Notes: generated from the letters alone by a model not told the origin. 64,000 bases of DNA from Sordaria brevicollis (GCA_033439795.1 JAUTDP010000002.1:1240001-1304000); one strand, 5' to 3'; counted from the first letter of the stretch, positions 1 to 14,182 are shown. A program made the numbers and translations.

Positions 1-399
1 GAGTAAATAAATTAATAATAACTTCCTATAAAATTAAAAATTTGCGGAAGAATTCGAATTAAATAGCGGTAGCGGGGGTATTTATTTTAACGGTAATTAA
101 TTAACGGTTAATTAATACGCTCGTAAAGGAATTAACGGAAATAATAATAATAATAATAAAAATAATAAAAATACGTTTAGCGTATATTAATAAAGGCGTA
201 CGTTTATATAAATATTTATAATTTTAATTATTCGATAAATTAAAGGAGGAAAGAGGAGAAAGAAAGAGAGAAAGAAAAAGGTATAGAGTATATATTAGAA
301 ATGCGCGCGGTAGTAACTAGTCGTCTAATATTTAGGGTCTACGTAATTATATACCTATTTATATATAGTATTTCTAATTAGGGGAAAAGAGGGGGGTTA
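1..399. repeat. AT-rich RIP-mutated DNA, unassigned
   Basis: Very AT-rich, with CpG still present but almost no CpA/TpG, as in the rest of the left block. I could not assign this stretch to an element; it may be the edge of the LTR element that follows. Confidence 0.5.
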
Positions 400-620
400 A
401 TATTATAGGGCTAATACCCGTGGTTGAATTTAATTGGCATTACCAATTATACCGCTAGACAATCCGCTAATCGGGCTATTAATCGCGGTCCTTATTACTA
501 TAATAAGCGGAATAGCCCGTACCCAATCTTTAAAAGGATAATTGGCCAATACCGCCTAAGGGGCGCTTCCCTTCCTCCTTTTTCCTCTTTGTAGAACCTT
601 ATCGATTCGTTAAGACCCAG
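400..620 (+). repeat. Possible LTR/leader of the gag remnant
   Basis: This stretch is less AT-rich than its surroundings and keeps several CpA and TpG dinucleotides. It lies just upstream of a degenerate plus-strand gag reading frame. A TATA-like segment and a pyrimidine-rich run near 555-590 are compatible with an LTR promoter/leader. No partner LTR was found, so the boundaries are guesses. Confidence 0.3.
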
Positions 621-2450
621 TATCTATGCCAATTGTGCTATACCCCTTACAAATACTATTATTATATTTAGAAATCCTATTAAATATCTTACCGGAGGAT
701 CTATTAAAATTAATCTCCCGGATACCGCTACTAAAGGCTTTAATACCGGCGCTAAATTTATAATTAATATTAAAAATAATAATAGCCGTAAAATTAATAT
801 TATTAAATTTCGTCGACGTAATAAAAATATTAATAATATCCCTATAATTATTAAAGTTACTACTTCGGCCAAATTTCGCGAAATTATTAATAAACTCAAT
901 TCGAAATTTATTATTATCAATTTTATTTATACCGATACCGAAATAAAATAAACAATTATTACCACTATCCTATACGCGAAAATTAAACTTAACCCTCCTT
1001 CTAAATTTAATATTACTAAACGTAAAAATTTTTAAAATTTCCTAACTTAAATTCGTTTTAACTTCCGGGTTTTTAAAATTACCGACTCTATTCGATAAAT
1101 TCTCTACGCTATTTCTTTTCTTACTAGTAAAATATTCGAATAATTTTAACCTATTTAAATTAATTTCCTTAATAATATTCCTATTAATATATATCGAAAA
1201 ATTATTTAAATTTTTACCGACTTTATTTATTTCGAAATAATTATCGATTAAATCTTTAAACTAATTAATAAAATCCACTAAACCGAAATTAAATTCAATA
1301 AATTCTACCAAATTAAATTTACTTTAATTTATATTATTAAATTTAAATAATTTACTTTCTATATCGATTAGAATAAAAAAGGATTTAAATACCAATTTTA
1401 CCGCGGATTTAAAAATAACGTTAAGGATAAATTTATTAAAATTAATCGCAAATTCAAAAGCCTTAACGAATATATTAATAATATAATCGTTATTAATCAT
1501 TAATTATTCGAATATAAACGTAAAAAGGGATACGGAAATAATTATCCTAAAATTAATATCGATTACTATTATTATCGAAGTAATAATAATAACCCTAAAA
1601 TACGCATTACTACGTACGGTATTTATCCGAGCCCTATAAATATTAATATAATTAATAAATATAAAAATAATAAGCCTAATAAGGATAAAAAATATTTTAA
1701 ATATAATAAACCGGGATATTTCGTTAAAAATTACTATAACGGAGGAAATAAGCGCCTAAATAAATAGAAATTAGTTCTAATTTATTCTATTAATTCGGTT
1801 AATAAAGATAAAGGTAAAGGTAAAAAAATTAATAATATCGAAATCGATTATAATTTTATTAATACCCTAGCTTCCTTCGTTAACGACGAAGAATTTTAAT
1901 ATATTTATATAATCGATTATAAAAACGAATTAACCGACGATTATATACTTATCGAAGAATACGATTAATACGAATAATATTAATATAAGCTCGATAACGA
2001 AAGCGATAACGAAGATTATATCCGCGGTAATGAAATTTATATTTATAAATTTAATAAAGAAAATATTATTCTTCGACCCTATAATTACTCTATATTACCT
2101 TTATTACGAAATATATACAATATTAATACGTATAACGAATAATTATTCGCAATTATTTTAAATAAAAAATATAATATTTATATTAATATATCCGATATAA
2201 TAATATTAACCTCCGATATTAATATTAACGATTAAATCGATTGCGAAGAATAATTTTAAAAGGAATTCGAAAAATTTTAAATTCTAATTAAGGAATATCG
2301 TATTAAAGAAATCGAACGTTAAAAATAATAGAAGGTATATAATTATTATAAACGCTACTTTTATTAACGAAATTACCGATTTTATAAAAACGCTTTTAAT
2401 AATTTATATAAAATACCCGAAGAGTTATTTACCTTCCTTTAATCCGAAAA
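621..2450 (+). mobile_element. RIP-inactivated Ty3/gypsy gag remnant
   Basis: A plus-strand frame riddled with TAA/TAG stops still reads as a gypsy capsid. Around 1280-1520 the typical FYRGFK...VKDK block is followed by an NEYINNIIVI-type block. Near 1690-1745 there is a zinc-knuckle remnant reading YFKYNKPGYF, in which the cysteines appear as tyrosines, as expected from TGC/TGT to TAC/TAT RIP changes. No protease or reverse transcriptase follows; LINE sequence takes over at about 2480. The element is therefore truncated or interrupted, and non-functional. Confidence 0.65.
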
Positions 2451-2479
2451 ATATAAACAAAACTGCTTTAGAACCGGAA

Positions 2480-5400
2480 ACGCCGATTTCTAATCGAGGA
2501 GCGCTCCAAAACGAAAACCGACAATAGGAATCGACTTAGGAGGGTCTTTTACATCCCTTACAATATCCCGCGACGAATATAGCGACGACGATATATCGTT
2601 ACTACCGATAATAATTAATAGTAGTAATTATAGATTCGAAAATAGCGTTTACAATCCGCTCGTAGGATTTTCAATTTATAACGACCCTAACGTAGCGCGC
2701 GCCGCGAAAATTTCGGAAAAAACGTAAAAGGATACCGAAATTATAAAGAAATTTATTACTAAAATAAATAAATCTTCGGACTATAACGCCGTTTCGTTTA
2801 AAGATTGTAATTAAATTCGTAAATTATTTAACGAATATACGAAAATTTTTACGAAGAAAAGTAGAATAATACGCCCCGAAGTTAATAAAATTAATAATAA
2901 TTAAATTATTATTAAAAAGGATTTTAACGATTTAAAGAAGACGATTTTATAAGAATTATAGAAGAACGTTAAAGAGGTATTAAAAATATAGGCCGGAATT
3001 ATAAAGGATATTCTTCCTAAAATTAAATTTATCCTTTAATATATTATAATTATTACCCTCTCCCCGAAAATATTCCCCGTTAATTATAACTGTACCCTCT
3101 TTATTCGAAATATTATAATTGATATTTAATATTCGAAACGGACGAATAAAAAAATTAAAATTTAAATTAAAAAAATACTTCGCGACTTAAAGACCGGTAC
3201 CTTTAATATTATACGAATTATTACGAAATTATTTATAATTAAAAATTATAGAATTATATTCGATAACGTTATATACGAATAATATTAATAATATTAAATT
3301 TAGGTTAAGAAAGTCTTTAATAAAAAAGCGTTCGTATTTTTAAATATTATTACGTTAATTATTAAAGGGTTCCCTTAAGCGAATATCGCCGAATATATAA
3401 AAATAGAGGATATTATTTATAAAATATAATAAACGAATTCGACCATTTCTATTATTAAAATACGCTTATAGAAGAAGAGAATTAGCGAAAATAGGGGTTT
3501 TTTTATAATAGAGGTTATAATTATAAAAGTAGCCGAAATTTTTTATAAAAAATTCCTCCTTTAGAAGGGTAGCGTATATATTTACGAACCATTTACTTCC
3601 TTAATTAATATTTAATAATATTTTATTTATTAAGGCGTAAAATATTTAAGGAAATTTTACTATAATATTAATATTTATAAACGCTATAATAAGGATAAAT
3701 ATAATAAAGATTATTTTAAAAAAGCGAATTATCCGTTTAACGAAAATAAATCGCTAATCTTCTATATTTTATATAAAAAATACGGGTATTACGCCTTCAA
3801 AAAGAAAATATACCCTATTTTTAAGAAAATTATTACGAAGGTTATTATAAAATACGCCGAAAGATTATATTTATTTACGTACTAAAAAGACTCCGAAAAA
3901 AATATTATATTAGAATTAGCGGTAATAAAAGATAATAAAGATATTAATCTCTTTAATACCCCTTCTATTATCTATACTATTATTATTCGTAAAAGGGAAT
4001 TTAAAAATAGAAATAAAAGCCGTATTTATAAATAAATTAGCGGGCCCTTTATTAAATCGAAATTAGCAGTTAAAGGCCCGATAAACGTATTTACGAACTT
4101 TTAAAATTTAAGTATTCGGAATGGCGTTAGTTTAATTACCGCCATTAAATTAATTATTTAAAAGGAAAAGATTCCCGCTTTTATTCCGCCCGTAGGGTTA
4201 GAAAATATTCTTTTATAAAATAATTAATAATCCGATTAAAAATATTCTATTAGAATATAGGGAAATTATACGAGAGAAGGAAATTATTATTCGAATAAAA
4301 AGAAATTTACGATATTATAGCGATTTAAAAACCGGGTAGGAATTTAAACGAAGATATTTATCGTTTATAGGGTAATAAATATATTGGGGTAAATTATTTA
4401 GAAAAAGGGAGGGTAATTATTTACGTAAATAAAAAATAGAATTTTAAGGACCTAAATTTTTATATTAAAAAAAATTAGGCCTTTATAACGTTTAAAAATT
4501 TAAAGGAATTATTAACCGTTTATTCGATTTATTCCCCTATTAAAACGTATAGAATATTAGAATATAAATAGGGGTTTTCCCTCTTCGAATTCTTTAAAGA
4601 AAGACCCTTAGTAAGATATTAAATTATAACCGTCGGAAATTTTAACTTTTATTATTCTAATTAGGATTTAGAAAATAGGATTAATCCAGGAGCCGAAAAA
4701 CTCTTTATATAAATATAATAATAATATATACGGTTTATTACTTTTAAAAGGGAGCTAACCTATATAAATAATATAATACGGGAAGAAAGAAATAAAATAA
4801 TCGATTATATATAAATAATATTAGGAATCGAAACCGAATATTAAGGGGTATAACGGTACGAGTAAATTAATTCGGATTATTATCTTTAAAAAATTTAGGT
4901 TTATATTAGAAGAAAAATTAAGAAAGCGGAAATAAAAGAAGGTTATAGTTAGAATTTAATAAATATAAAAAAAGTATAAAAGGCGGCGTTATAACGGATT
5001 TCGGTCCTAACGAAAATCGATACGAAGGAGGAATTAGAATTTATATTTAATAAGTTCGATAAAAAATTTATAAATATAGTAGAAGAATTCGTCCTATACC
5101 GGAAAAAAAATCGAAGGAAAAGAGCGAAATAATAAATATTAAAATATAAAATAGTAATAAAAGATATAAAGTAGAAATAATAAAAATAATATAAGGAAAG
5201 GATATCTTCGAATTAGGTAAAATTTATAAAAATATTAATAAAGAAAAGAAGGATTAATACGAAAATTTAATAAATAATATAGCGAAAAGGCGTTGAAAAA
5301 GTATTAAAGAATTTAAATAAATTTTAAACCCTCGAAAAATAAACCCGTACCCGAAATTATTTATTAATAAACCCGTTTAAACTCTTAATTTTTAAATAAT

Positions 5401-7690
5401 ATAAAGGAATAAAAAAAATCGAAGATTATAATAATAAAGTAAATATTTTTACCGAACGTTTCTTCCCGAAGGTAAACGTCTTTATAAATTATTTATTTAA
5501 TTAGACCCTTCCTCTAAATATTAACGATTCGTTATTTATTAACGAATTAATTACCGAAGAGGATATTTAGGAGGTTTTATTTTAAATAATTCCGAATAAA
5601 GTACTAAACGTCGATTAATATTCAAATAAATTTTTAAAGATTTATAAAAAATTATTTTAAAAAATTATAACTATTTTTATAATTATAAATTTTCGTTTTA
5701 AATATTTCTTATAACGGTTTAAAAATACGAAAGTAGTCGTTTTTAAAAAGTTAGGAAAAATTATTATATAATAAAAACTAGCCGGTATATAGAAGTTAAT
5801 TTTATTATTAAATAACGTAAAGAAAATTTTCGAAATATTCGTCGCTAAAAAATTTATTTAAGCCGCGGAAGAATTTAACTTTTTATTAGAGGGTTAAATA
5901 AGTAATCGGGTAAACCGTTCGACCGAATTTATTATTTATATCGTTACGGATATTATATATACGGTTTAAAAATTCGGAACCGTTACGTCGTTAATACTCC
6001 TTAATTTTAAAAGCGTATTTAATAAAATTAATTATAAATAATTATTATATACTTTATAGGAAATATAATTCTTATAATAAATTTTCGAATAAGTAACGAA
6101 TTTCGTTAATAGACGAAAAGGTTCCTTTTTCTTCGACGACGAAATATCCGCTCCCTACGCTATAAAAGTTAGAATACTTTAAAGTTTTCCCCTCTCTTTA
6201 ATTCTTTTTATCCTTTTTATTACCTTATTATATTATAAATTAATTATAGTTAAAAATATAATTATAATCGGCTTTATTAACGATATTAATATTGTTATTG
6301 TAATAAAGATTACCGAAAAGAATTATAAAATACTTTAAATAATATAGGAAATTTATTCTAAATAAATAAGGGAAAGAAATATAAAATTCGAAGCGAATAA
6401 AACGGAATTAATATATTTTACGTAGACGAAGGTATTAAAAACGGAAATTTTCTAATTTAAGGATATTATATTTCGATTAATAAAATTAATAAAATTCTTA
6501 AACGTTTAATTAAATTGTAAATTTAATTATCGAACCTACGCGGAGGTTATTAAAAAGAAAATAAAAATTTAAATAAATATATTAATTTAATTAATTATAA
6601 AAATTTGGAATTATTCTTTCGTTCGCGCAAAGGAAATTTATATTAAATATATTCGAAGTGTAATTATATATAGAGTTTTAATTTTCTATTAATTAATAAG
6701 AATATATAATAAACCCCGAGGGATAATAATTAAATTAATTAAATATTAAATTAAATATTTAAAAATCGTCGTTAGGGCGTATAAGGTTACGTTAGTACGG
6801 AACTTTAAAATAGAAATTTTTTACTTACTATTCGATTTTTACTTTAATAAATAAATAAAAGCTTTCGAAGAGAAATTCGCCCGTATAGATTAGGCTAAAT
6901 TCGTCCGAAGAATAGTAATTTAAGTAATTAATTATATTTAAATAAAACGAATAAAAAATCGATTATTTATTAATAAATTGGAAAATAATATTATTAAAAT
7001 TAAATAAGCGGAGGAATAAATATTAATAAAGAATTTTATAACGATTATAATAAAATTACCTTTAATAATAAATATACCCGTTTAATTATTATAACCGTTA
7101 GAACTTTTAATTTTTAATTAAGAAATATAATTAAAAGATATTACGAAGAGAAAATAAATATTACGCTATAATTATTAATTAATAATAACGGTAATTAAAT
7201 TAAATTGGCGGTATAAATTTATAATTATTAATTTCGACCCGAAGTTTAATAATATTATAATAAAATAGTATATAATTAATTAAAAAAAGAAGAAATGGAA
7301 AAGAATTTAATTTTTAGAAAATAATAAGGATTATTATTTATTAACGAAAGCGAAGAATTCCTTCCTCGTTTAAATAAGAATAGAAATAATCGGTTTTAAG
7401 GCCTTCCTTTTCTAAAGGAAAATCCCTAATATTAATACCCTTATTTATTTATACGGATTAAAACAGGAAACGTTCTATTATATTATATTCGAATATTTTT
7501 AAATAATAAATATATAATTTATAATAATTAATTGGCCGTAAACGTAAAAACAATTTTAAATTTACTTAAACGATAGAATTAAGGCCGAAAGGATTTTATT
7601 ATAAATATTTCGGTTAAAACGATTAAATAAATACCGTTTAGCAATTAAATTAAAAGAAGAGTAGCAAAACGAATTCGTTCGCTATTCTTA
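2480..7690 (+). mobile_element. RIP-inactivated LINE (Tad/I-like, with RNase H)
   Basis: Two degenerate plus-strand reading frames follow a non-LTR layout. ORF1-like sequence spans about 2480-4100 with a decayed CCHC knuckle region near 3690-3830. An endonuclease (EEP) signature lies near 4600-4680, where the GDFN motif appears as VGNFNFYYSN. Reverse transcriptase spans about 5440-6300: PNKVLNVD, KFLKIYKKLF, the RSTE block, and the GIPQGSPLSPILF block decayed to LQSFPLSLILFILF. A decayed RNase H region may follow at about 6750-7300. A T-rich run lies near 7695-7730. Stops occur throughout, so it cannot be expressed as protein. The family name is inferred from domain order; boundaries are approximate. 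Confidence 0.7.
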
Positions 7691-9469
7691 ATTTTCTTTT
7701 CTTTTTTTTTTTTTTATTTTTATTTATTAATACGTTAAAACGAGGACGGAGGAAGATTTCTATTTAATTAAAAGTCTATTAGGTTACGAAAATAACGATT
7801 TATTTAATTATTATTTCTTTTTATAATTAATTAAAGCTTTTAATATTTTATTATTATTAACGAATAAACGGTTTTACTTATCGAATTAACGAATATATTA
7901 GCGTATAATATTAATTATAAATTAATATTAAGCGAATTAATTATTATTAATAAGAACGGGACCGGTAGAACGAATAACCGGCGAATTAATTTCTATTAGG
8001 GAATTACTATAGGAAAGTATACGAATATTGCTATTATTCGAGGGAATTCTACCGCTATTATTATAAAGTAAATTACCACTACCGTTATAGAGTAAATTAT
8101 TATTATTATTATAAAGGATATTATTTAAAGGAATATAATTACCAATTAAATTATCCTTATTAAAAAAGAGGAATTCGTAATAACCTTTTTAAAAGTAATC
8201 GTTAACCAATTATTTTTTATAATAAATAAATTATTTTAAAGTACCGATAAAATTGTCGTTAATAAAGCGAAGGCGAATTGTATTAATAAATTCTTTAATA
8301 ATAATATAGAAGCAAATAAAATAATTGTAGAATTTATTATTAATTAAATTTTTATTAATAATTTTCTTTTAAAAAATATTATAGAGATTATAAAAACCGC
8401 GAAGTATATCGATTATATAATATAAAACCGTTAAAGTATATTAAGTAGCTTAATTAAATTTATTTAAAGACGAATTAGAATAAAAAACGTTAATAATATA
8501 AAAAATAATAATTTATTCGGGTAATTAAGGATATAATAAATTAATTTAATAACGGCCTTTATATAAATATTATAATCCGGGACGGCCGGGAAGGAAAGAA
8601 GGGCCTTAATTAATTAAAAAATATAAGCGAAATATAGGGGAATACGGATATAATTTCGGAGAAATTAATATAAGGATAGAATATAATAGAGGGAGGATTT
8701 ATTTTTTTTCTAATATATAAAAGAATTTATTATTAGTAAAGCGTTTAATAATACGTTTAAAATTAATTTTAATATCGGTATTAACCATATTAAATATAGG
8801 GGTTAGCGAAGGAGGGCGAAAGGGAGACGAATTTTCGCTTTTATTTTCGTTGGAGGTTTTTATTATTTTGCGGAGCGTTTTAGTATATTTTTAACGGGGA
8901 ATAATTATTTCGAATCGATTATTATTATTATTAAAGGAAAGAAAAGTTTAAAAAGGCCCGAAGGATAAAGGGTTTTTATATTTAAGGGAAGGAGGTTTTT
9001 ACGCTAATATAAATTATAATAAAAATATAATTATTATAAGGGGAAGAAGAGGATAAAAAGAGTAAAGGAAAATTTAACGGTTAAAAAGTTTAATAACGGT
9101 TAAAAAAGTAAATAAACGGGGGAGTAGAAGGTAAAAAGTAGTAATAAATAAAGGGACGGGATAGCGGATTAAAAAAGCGGGGCGGTTTAATATTTTTATA
9201 TAACGGTAAATAAAAGGGATGAGACGGATATTAATTACGTTGGCGGTAGGTATATATTGCGATTGTAGAACGCCGAAGAAGCGGCGCGGATAAGTCTACG
9301 TTGGGAATTATAGCCGGGGTTTTTATCCGGGGCGTTTAACGCTTACGGTTTTATCCTACGGAGAATCGGAGATAGACCCTATACTATATTGGCGCTATAG
9401 ATTTAGCTAGGGAATAAGAATCTTACTTCCTTTAATCCGCTCTATAAGGATTAAAGAGAAAATACTATT
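7691..9469. repeat. RIP-mutated DNA between the LINE and gypsy-1
   Basis: AT-rich DNA with RIP composition. I could not read a recognisable domain on either strand. The part at about 9230-9440 is richer in G+C and keeps a few TpG sites; it may be the 5' LTR or leader of gypsy-1, but it shows no clear match to sequence at the other end of that element. Confidence 0.4.
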
Positions 9470-10739
9470 AAAAACGCAAATAAATTATATTTAATTTCGA
9501 TAATAAATATAATAAATAATTAAATACCGAATATTATATTAATTTTATTAAAGAAGAGTCTTATTTAAAAATCTACCCCCCTAGACCCGTATTATAATCT
9601 ATCGGAATAATTACCTTCGAAGTAAATATTTATATTATATACGACTAATTATAGGAATTATAAACGGAAGACTACCCCTAAATTTACCCTAACTACCCTA
9701 TTTATAAATAAATTATATAAATATATTACTTATATAATATATACCCTTAATATTTATTATATAAAATAAAATATAATTACTTTCCCTAATGTATTTAGGA
9801 AAATAACGTACCGGTAATAATCTAAAATATTTATTATAAGGATTTTATATTTATATAAGAAACCGGACTATTAAAAAACTGTAAAGGCGGTAATAAATTA
9901 TTAAAGCTACTATTTAAAAAGGGTTACAATAAACGGGAATACTTCGATAACCCTTATACCTAATATTAAAAATATATTAAAATCGATTATATCGTTTATA
10001 TAGCCAATAAAACCAAATAATAATATACCCGGTAAATATTATACGAAGAACGGGAATATTTTCGTAATAAAATTTAAAAAAAGGAAATTATAATAATAAC
10101 GTCTTTAAATACCAATATAATTTATAATAAAACTTAAAGAAAACGCCGTAATAACCGTAAAAAATAAGGAAATAGCGCTAACTCCTCGTAAAAGGACTAC
10201 GAATAATTACGCCAATATAAATCCTCGAAATAAATCATAATATTAATTCGATTTACTAAATTTAAATAAATTGGATAAAACCGTTTAAAAGATTAATAAC
10301 GGCTATAATTAACTTTAAATCGTTAATTAATCTTATTACCCTGTAAACGGTAAATAATTAAAAAATTCCTTAAATTTATAAAAAAAAACCCTATCGAATA
10401 TATATATTTAAAAGGAAAAGTCCGAATTACAAATAGGAATAAATATTTAAAGAGATAATACCTATAAAAGTTATTATCGGAGGCGATATATAAAAAATTA
10501 TCTTCGATATTACCCCAATTAATAAATATAACGCTATATTAAAAAGACCTTAATTTAAAAAATATAATCCGGATATTAATTAAATTAATAGGACTATTAA
10601 ACGACGACCTAAAGTACTTATTAAACTAATAATTAAAGAAATTTTAATTATTAATAAAAAAAGTTAATATCTTTTGTTATACGAAACTATACTACTATTA
10701 GAATTATTAAAAATAATTATATTTATTAATAATTACTTA

Positions 10740-11169
10740 AAAAAAATGAGTAGGTCTTTTCGCACATACCTCAATGTCGTTCCGCACATACCCTCAAAAC
10801 TTCTTTAATTTTTTCCGCTACGAAGCTTAGGAGTATATTGTAAATACTTATATTATAATTTTTCTAATTTCTTTCTCTATATATTAAGAGGTTCAAATAC
10901 CTTCTACGGCCTACGTAAATTAAGTAACCGTATAATATTCTAACCCTCTCCTTCTTATTCCCAAGTTTGGCTACAATATTAGAACTTTAGCTATAGGGCC
11001 CGTGCACTTTAACTTTCTCGTTAGGAAAATGGACAAAAAATAATGAAAAATCCTAGTGCCATTATTAAACCTTTAAGAGTTTTTTTAATTTAATTATAAA
11101 TAAAAAAGTATTTCAAGGTATGTGCGGAACGACATTAAGGTATGTGCGAAAAGACTCGCTCAAAAAAAT
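10740..11169. repeat. 8-bp target duplication AAAAAAAT around MITE-1
   Basis: AAAAAAAT occurs at 10740-10747 immediately before the inverted repeat and again at 11162-11169 immediately after it. The sequence is low-complexity, so part of the match may be chance. Confidence 0.5.
10748..11161. mobile_element. MITE-1, non-autonomous DNA transposon, not RIPed
   Basis: About 45-nt terminal inverted repeats at 10748-10792 and 11118-11161 differ at only a few positions. Each arm contains two copies of the core CGCACATACC. The roughly 320-nt interior has no coding capacity. CpA dinucleotides are plentiful, unlike the gypsy-1 DNA on both sides, so the insertion appears to be younger than the RIP episode or escaped it, perhaps by being short. 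The 8-bp flanking duplication suggests a hAT-like transposase source, but the superfamily is inference. Confidence 0.8.
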
Positions 11170-13882
11170 ACCACTATTAAAGCTACTTCTTAAGAAAACC
11201 GATAATAAAAACCAATTTAAAAACGTACTTATTTAATACCGTAAATATAAAATTTTTAAAATATCCTCTAAATATACGCTACCGGAATATAATTTATAAA
11301 ATTACGAAATACTTTTAAAAAAAAGCGTTAAACCCAATTACTAAAAAATCTACTAATTAAATATTATTTAAATAAAAGCGCTTAAAGAATATATTAATAA
11401 ATAATTTAAATTAAAATATATTAAAGAATTATAATTATTATAAAGTTCCCTAATCCTTTTTATACTAAAAAAGGATAGAGAGCTCCGATTTATTATTAAT
11501 TACCGGTATTTTAATAATAATATAATTAAAAATCGTTACTTATTACCGCTAATCCAAAATATAAGGGATCGATTTATTAAAGTAAAAATATTCTCTAAAT
11601 TCGATTTTACTTCGGCTTTTTTTCAAATTCGTATAAAAAAGGGAAAAAAGATTAAAACGGTATTCAAAATACTATTAGGATACTATAAATACCGTATAAT
11701 ACCGCAAAATTTTATAAATACTTCAATATTATCCTAAATTCGAATCGATATTATATTTAAATAATTCGTAAGAGAATTCGTAATAATATGTATCGATAAT
11801 ATTATTATATTTTTAAAAAACGAAGAAGAATACTAAAAATATATTTATAAAGTATTAATAACCTTAAAGAAAGCCGGATTATTTATTAACCTTAAAAAAA
11901 ACGAATTTTATAAAAAATAAATCGATTTCTTAAATTACCGTATTTCCTTAAAATAAATCCGTATAAACCTAATTAAAATTAAAAATATCGCTAATTAATT
12001 AATATTAATTAATATAATAAACGTTCGAAAGTTCCTTAACTTTGTCAATTTCTATCGACAATTTATTAAAGGGTTTAAAAATATCGTTAAACTACTTAAC
12101 GACTTAATAAAGAAAAACGTCGAATATAAATAAATAAAAGAATATAATAATACTTTTAATATTTTTAAACGTATAATTCTTAATAATTTAATTTTAATAT
12201 TATTTAACCCTATTAAAAAATTCGAAATCGAAACCGATGTATTAAATTAAGCTATAAGAAGATAATTAGGATAGAGAAATAACCAAAACCGCTTATACTT
12301 TATTGTATTCTTCTCGAAAACCTTCCGGGGATCCGAATTCAATTACCCTATTTATAATAAGGAATTTATATTTATTATTTAAGTATTTAAGGAATAGCGA
12401 TTATAATTTAATAAAATAATCGAATTAATTAAAATTTATTTAAATTATAAAAATTTAATGTACTTTACGTCGATTAAAGAATTAAATAACGCTAAATAAA
12501 ATAGTTAAAATTCCTTATATAATTTAATTTCGTAATTTACTACTATAAGGGTTTAAAGAATATTAAAGCCGACGCCCTAAATAAAAAGGAAAATTTTAAA
12601 ATTAAAAAAACTACTTTAATTACCCTATTTACTATTAACGAAAATAAATCGTTATTTTACAAGCCTATTATTTAAGAGTTCGATAACGATTTAGAATAAA
12701 ATTTAAAGGTTTATATTATATTTATCGAACCCGATGATTAAATTTAATATATTATTGATAAATAATATACAATTAACGACGAAGAAATTAAAAAGTATTT
12801 AACTATTTCCATCGAATTATAAATATATAATAATAAAATATAAATACCCCTATAGCTTTAGAAAGAATTAATATAAAATATTTATAAATTATTAGAAGAA
12901 GGAAGTTATATAAGTATCGTAAAAACCTTGGTAAGAATCTAATAAACGTTTAAATTCGTTAAAATACGAAATACCGTTATAAAAGTCTTATATAAATATA
13001 AAATCTACTATAAAATTAAAATAAACCGTTATAAACCTTACGGGCTATTAGAATTATTATTAATATCCGAAGGACTTTAGTAATATTTTACTATAAATTT
13101 TATTACTAAATTCCTAATATCCCGAAACCCAATTATAAATATTAAATACGATAATATTCTAATTATAATCGACCGATTTATAAAATTCTTTTATTTTATA
13201 CCGTTCCGGGAAAATATAAACGTTGAATAATTTGCCTACATTTTCATTCGGTATATTATATCGAATTACGGATAATTTAAGGAGTTCGTAACGGATAAGG
13301 ATAAGTTATTTATATTACGATTTTAGTAAATTTTCGTTAATAAATTAGGCGTAAAAAATAATATATTTACTGCGTACTATATAAGGATAGACGAATAAAT
13401 AAAACGAATAAATTAAATCTTAGAAATATATTTTCGAATATATATTAATTATAAATAAAATAATTGGATAGAACTATTACTTACGGCTTAAATATTCTAT
13501 AATAATTCGAAAATAGAAATAATTAAGGTTATATTATTTTTTATTAATTACGGGTACGAAATGAATTTATAAAGGGGATAGGATTTAGAAATATAAGTCC
13601 TTAAAGCCTTTATTCGTATTAAACGCTTTATAAAAATATATTAAACTCTAAAGGATAAATTTACTTTTATCCGTAATAAAATAAATCGATATTATAATTA
13701 TACGAAATTATTAACGCCGATTTTTAAGGAAGGGGATAAAATTTATTTTCTTCGTCGCAATATTAAAATAAAACGACCTAATAATAAATTCGATTTCAAA
13801 AAAATAAAACTATTTAAAATTATTAAAAAAATTAATATAAATAATTACCGATTAAAATTCTTTAAAAATATACGTTAATAAC

Positions 13883-13887
13883 TAACT
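13883..13887. repeat. Target-site duplication TAACT of gypsy-2 (left copy)
   Basis: TAACT immediately precedes the TG of the left LTR and is repeated at 21249-21253 directly after the right LTR. Removing the element and one copy restores the gypsy-1 reading frame. Confidence 0.85.
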
Positions 13888-14182
13888 TGTCACAGGCTTA
13901 GCCTAGTGACTGCACGTGACTTAGTCACGTGCCTGTGCCAAGGTTGTAATTACTATTAAGATAATTATAACCTTACTCGGCTAGCCCGCCGCCGCGGTCG
14001 CACAGCAATACGGTCGCGGTCCCGGTTATATAACTACGCACGCCCTACGCGCGTATAATCTATACGCTATACCTTTATAAAGGTAATTACCCGCGTACAA
14101 TTTCGCTCCCTTTCTTCTTTTCCTTCTTCGTATAATATTATATATTTTATTTTATTTACTTTAATCGTATTTACCCGTAATA
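13888..14182 (+). repeat. Gypsy-2 5' LTR
   Basis: A 295-nt LTR starting TGTCAC and ending GTAATA, which can be derived from GTGACA by RIP on both strands. It aligns along its length with 20954-21248. The first ~56 nt keep many CpA/TpG sites and contain the palindrome GCACGTGAC-TTA-GTCACGTGC. The remainder is RIPed more heavily than the same part of the right LTR. Confidence 0.85.

Larger units (their letters stand above)
9470..13887 (+). mobile_element. Gypsy-1 (Ty3/gypsy, chromodomain type), left part
   Basis: A RIP-destroyed polyprotein on the plus strand. Gag/protease-like sequence occupies about 9470-10740. Reverse transcriptase spans about 11440-12020, with KFDFTSAFFQIRI, the PQG box as IPQNF, and the YIDD box as IDNIIIF. 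An RNase H region follows to about 12560 and an integrase region to about 13560. From 13740 the HVSLLEP-type domain begins (FDFKKIKLFKIIKKI). The frame stops at 13887, where gypsy-2 is inserted, and resumes unchanged after 21253. A MITE interrupts it at 10748-11161. Confidence 0.75.

Noticed and set aside
624..920. Open minus-strand frame of 98 codons, hydrophobic
   Set aside because: It is the complement of a plus-strand RIPed gag region; AT-rich sequence with few stops on one strand gives Ile/Leu-rich chance frames.
9230..9440. 5' LTR of gypsy-1 matching the GC-rich patch at 22331-22560
   Set aside because: No convincing collinear similarity between the two stretches by eye, so the pair was not called.
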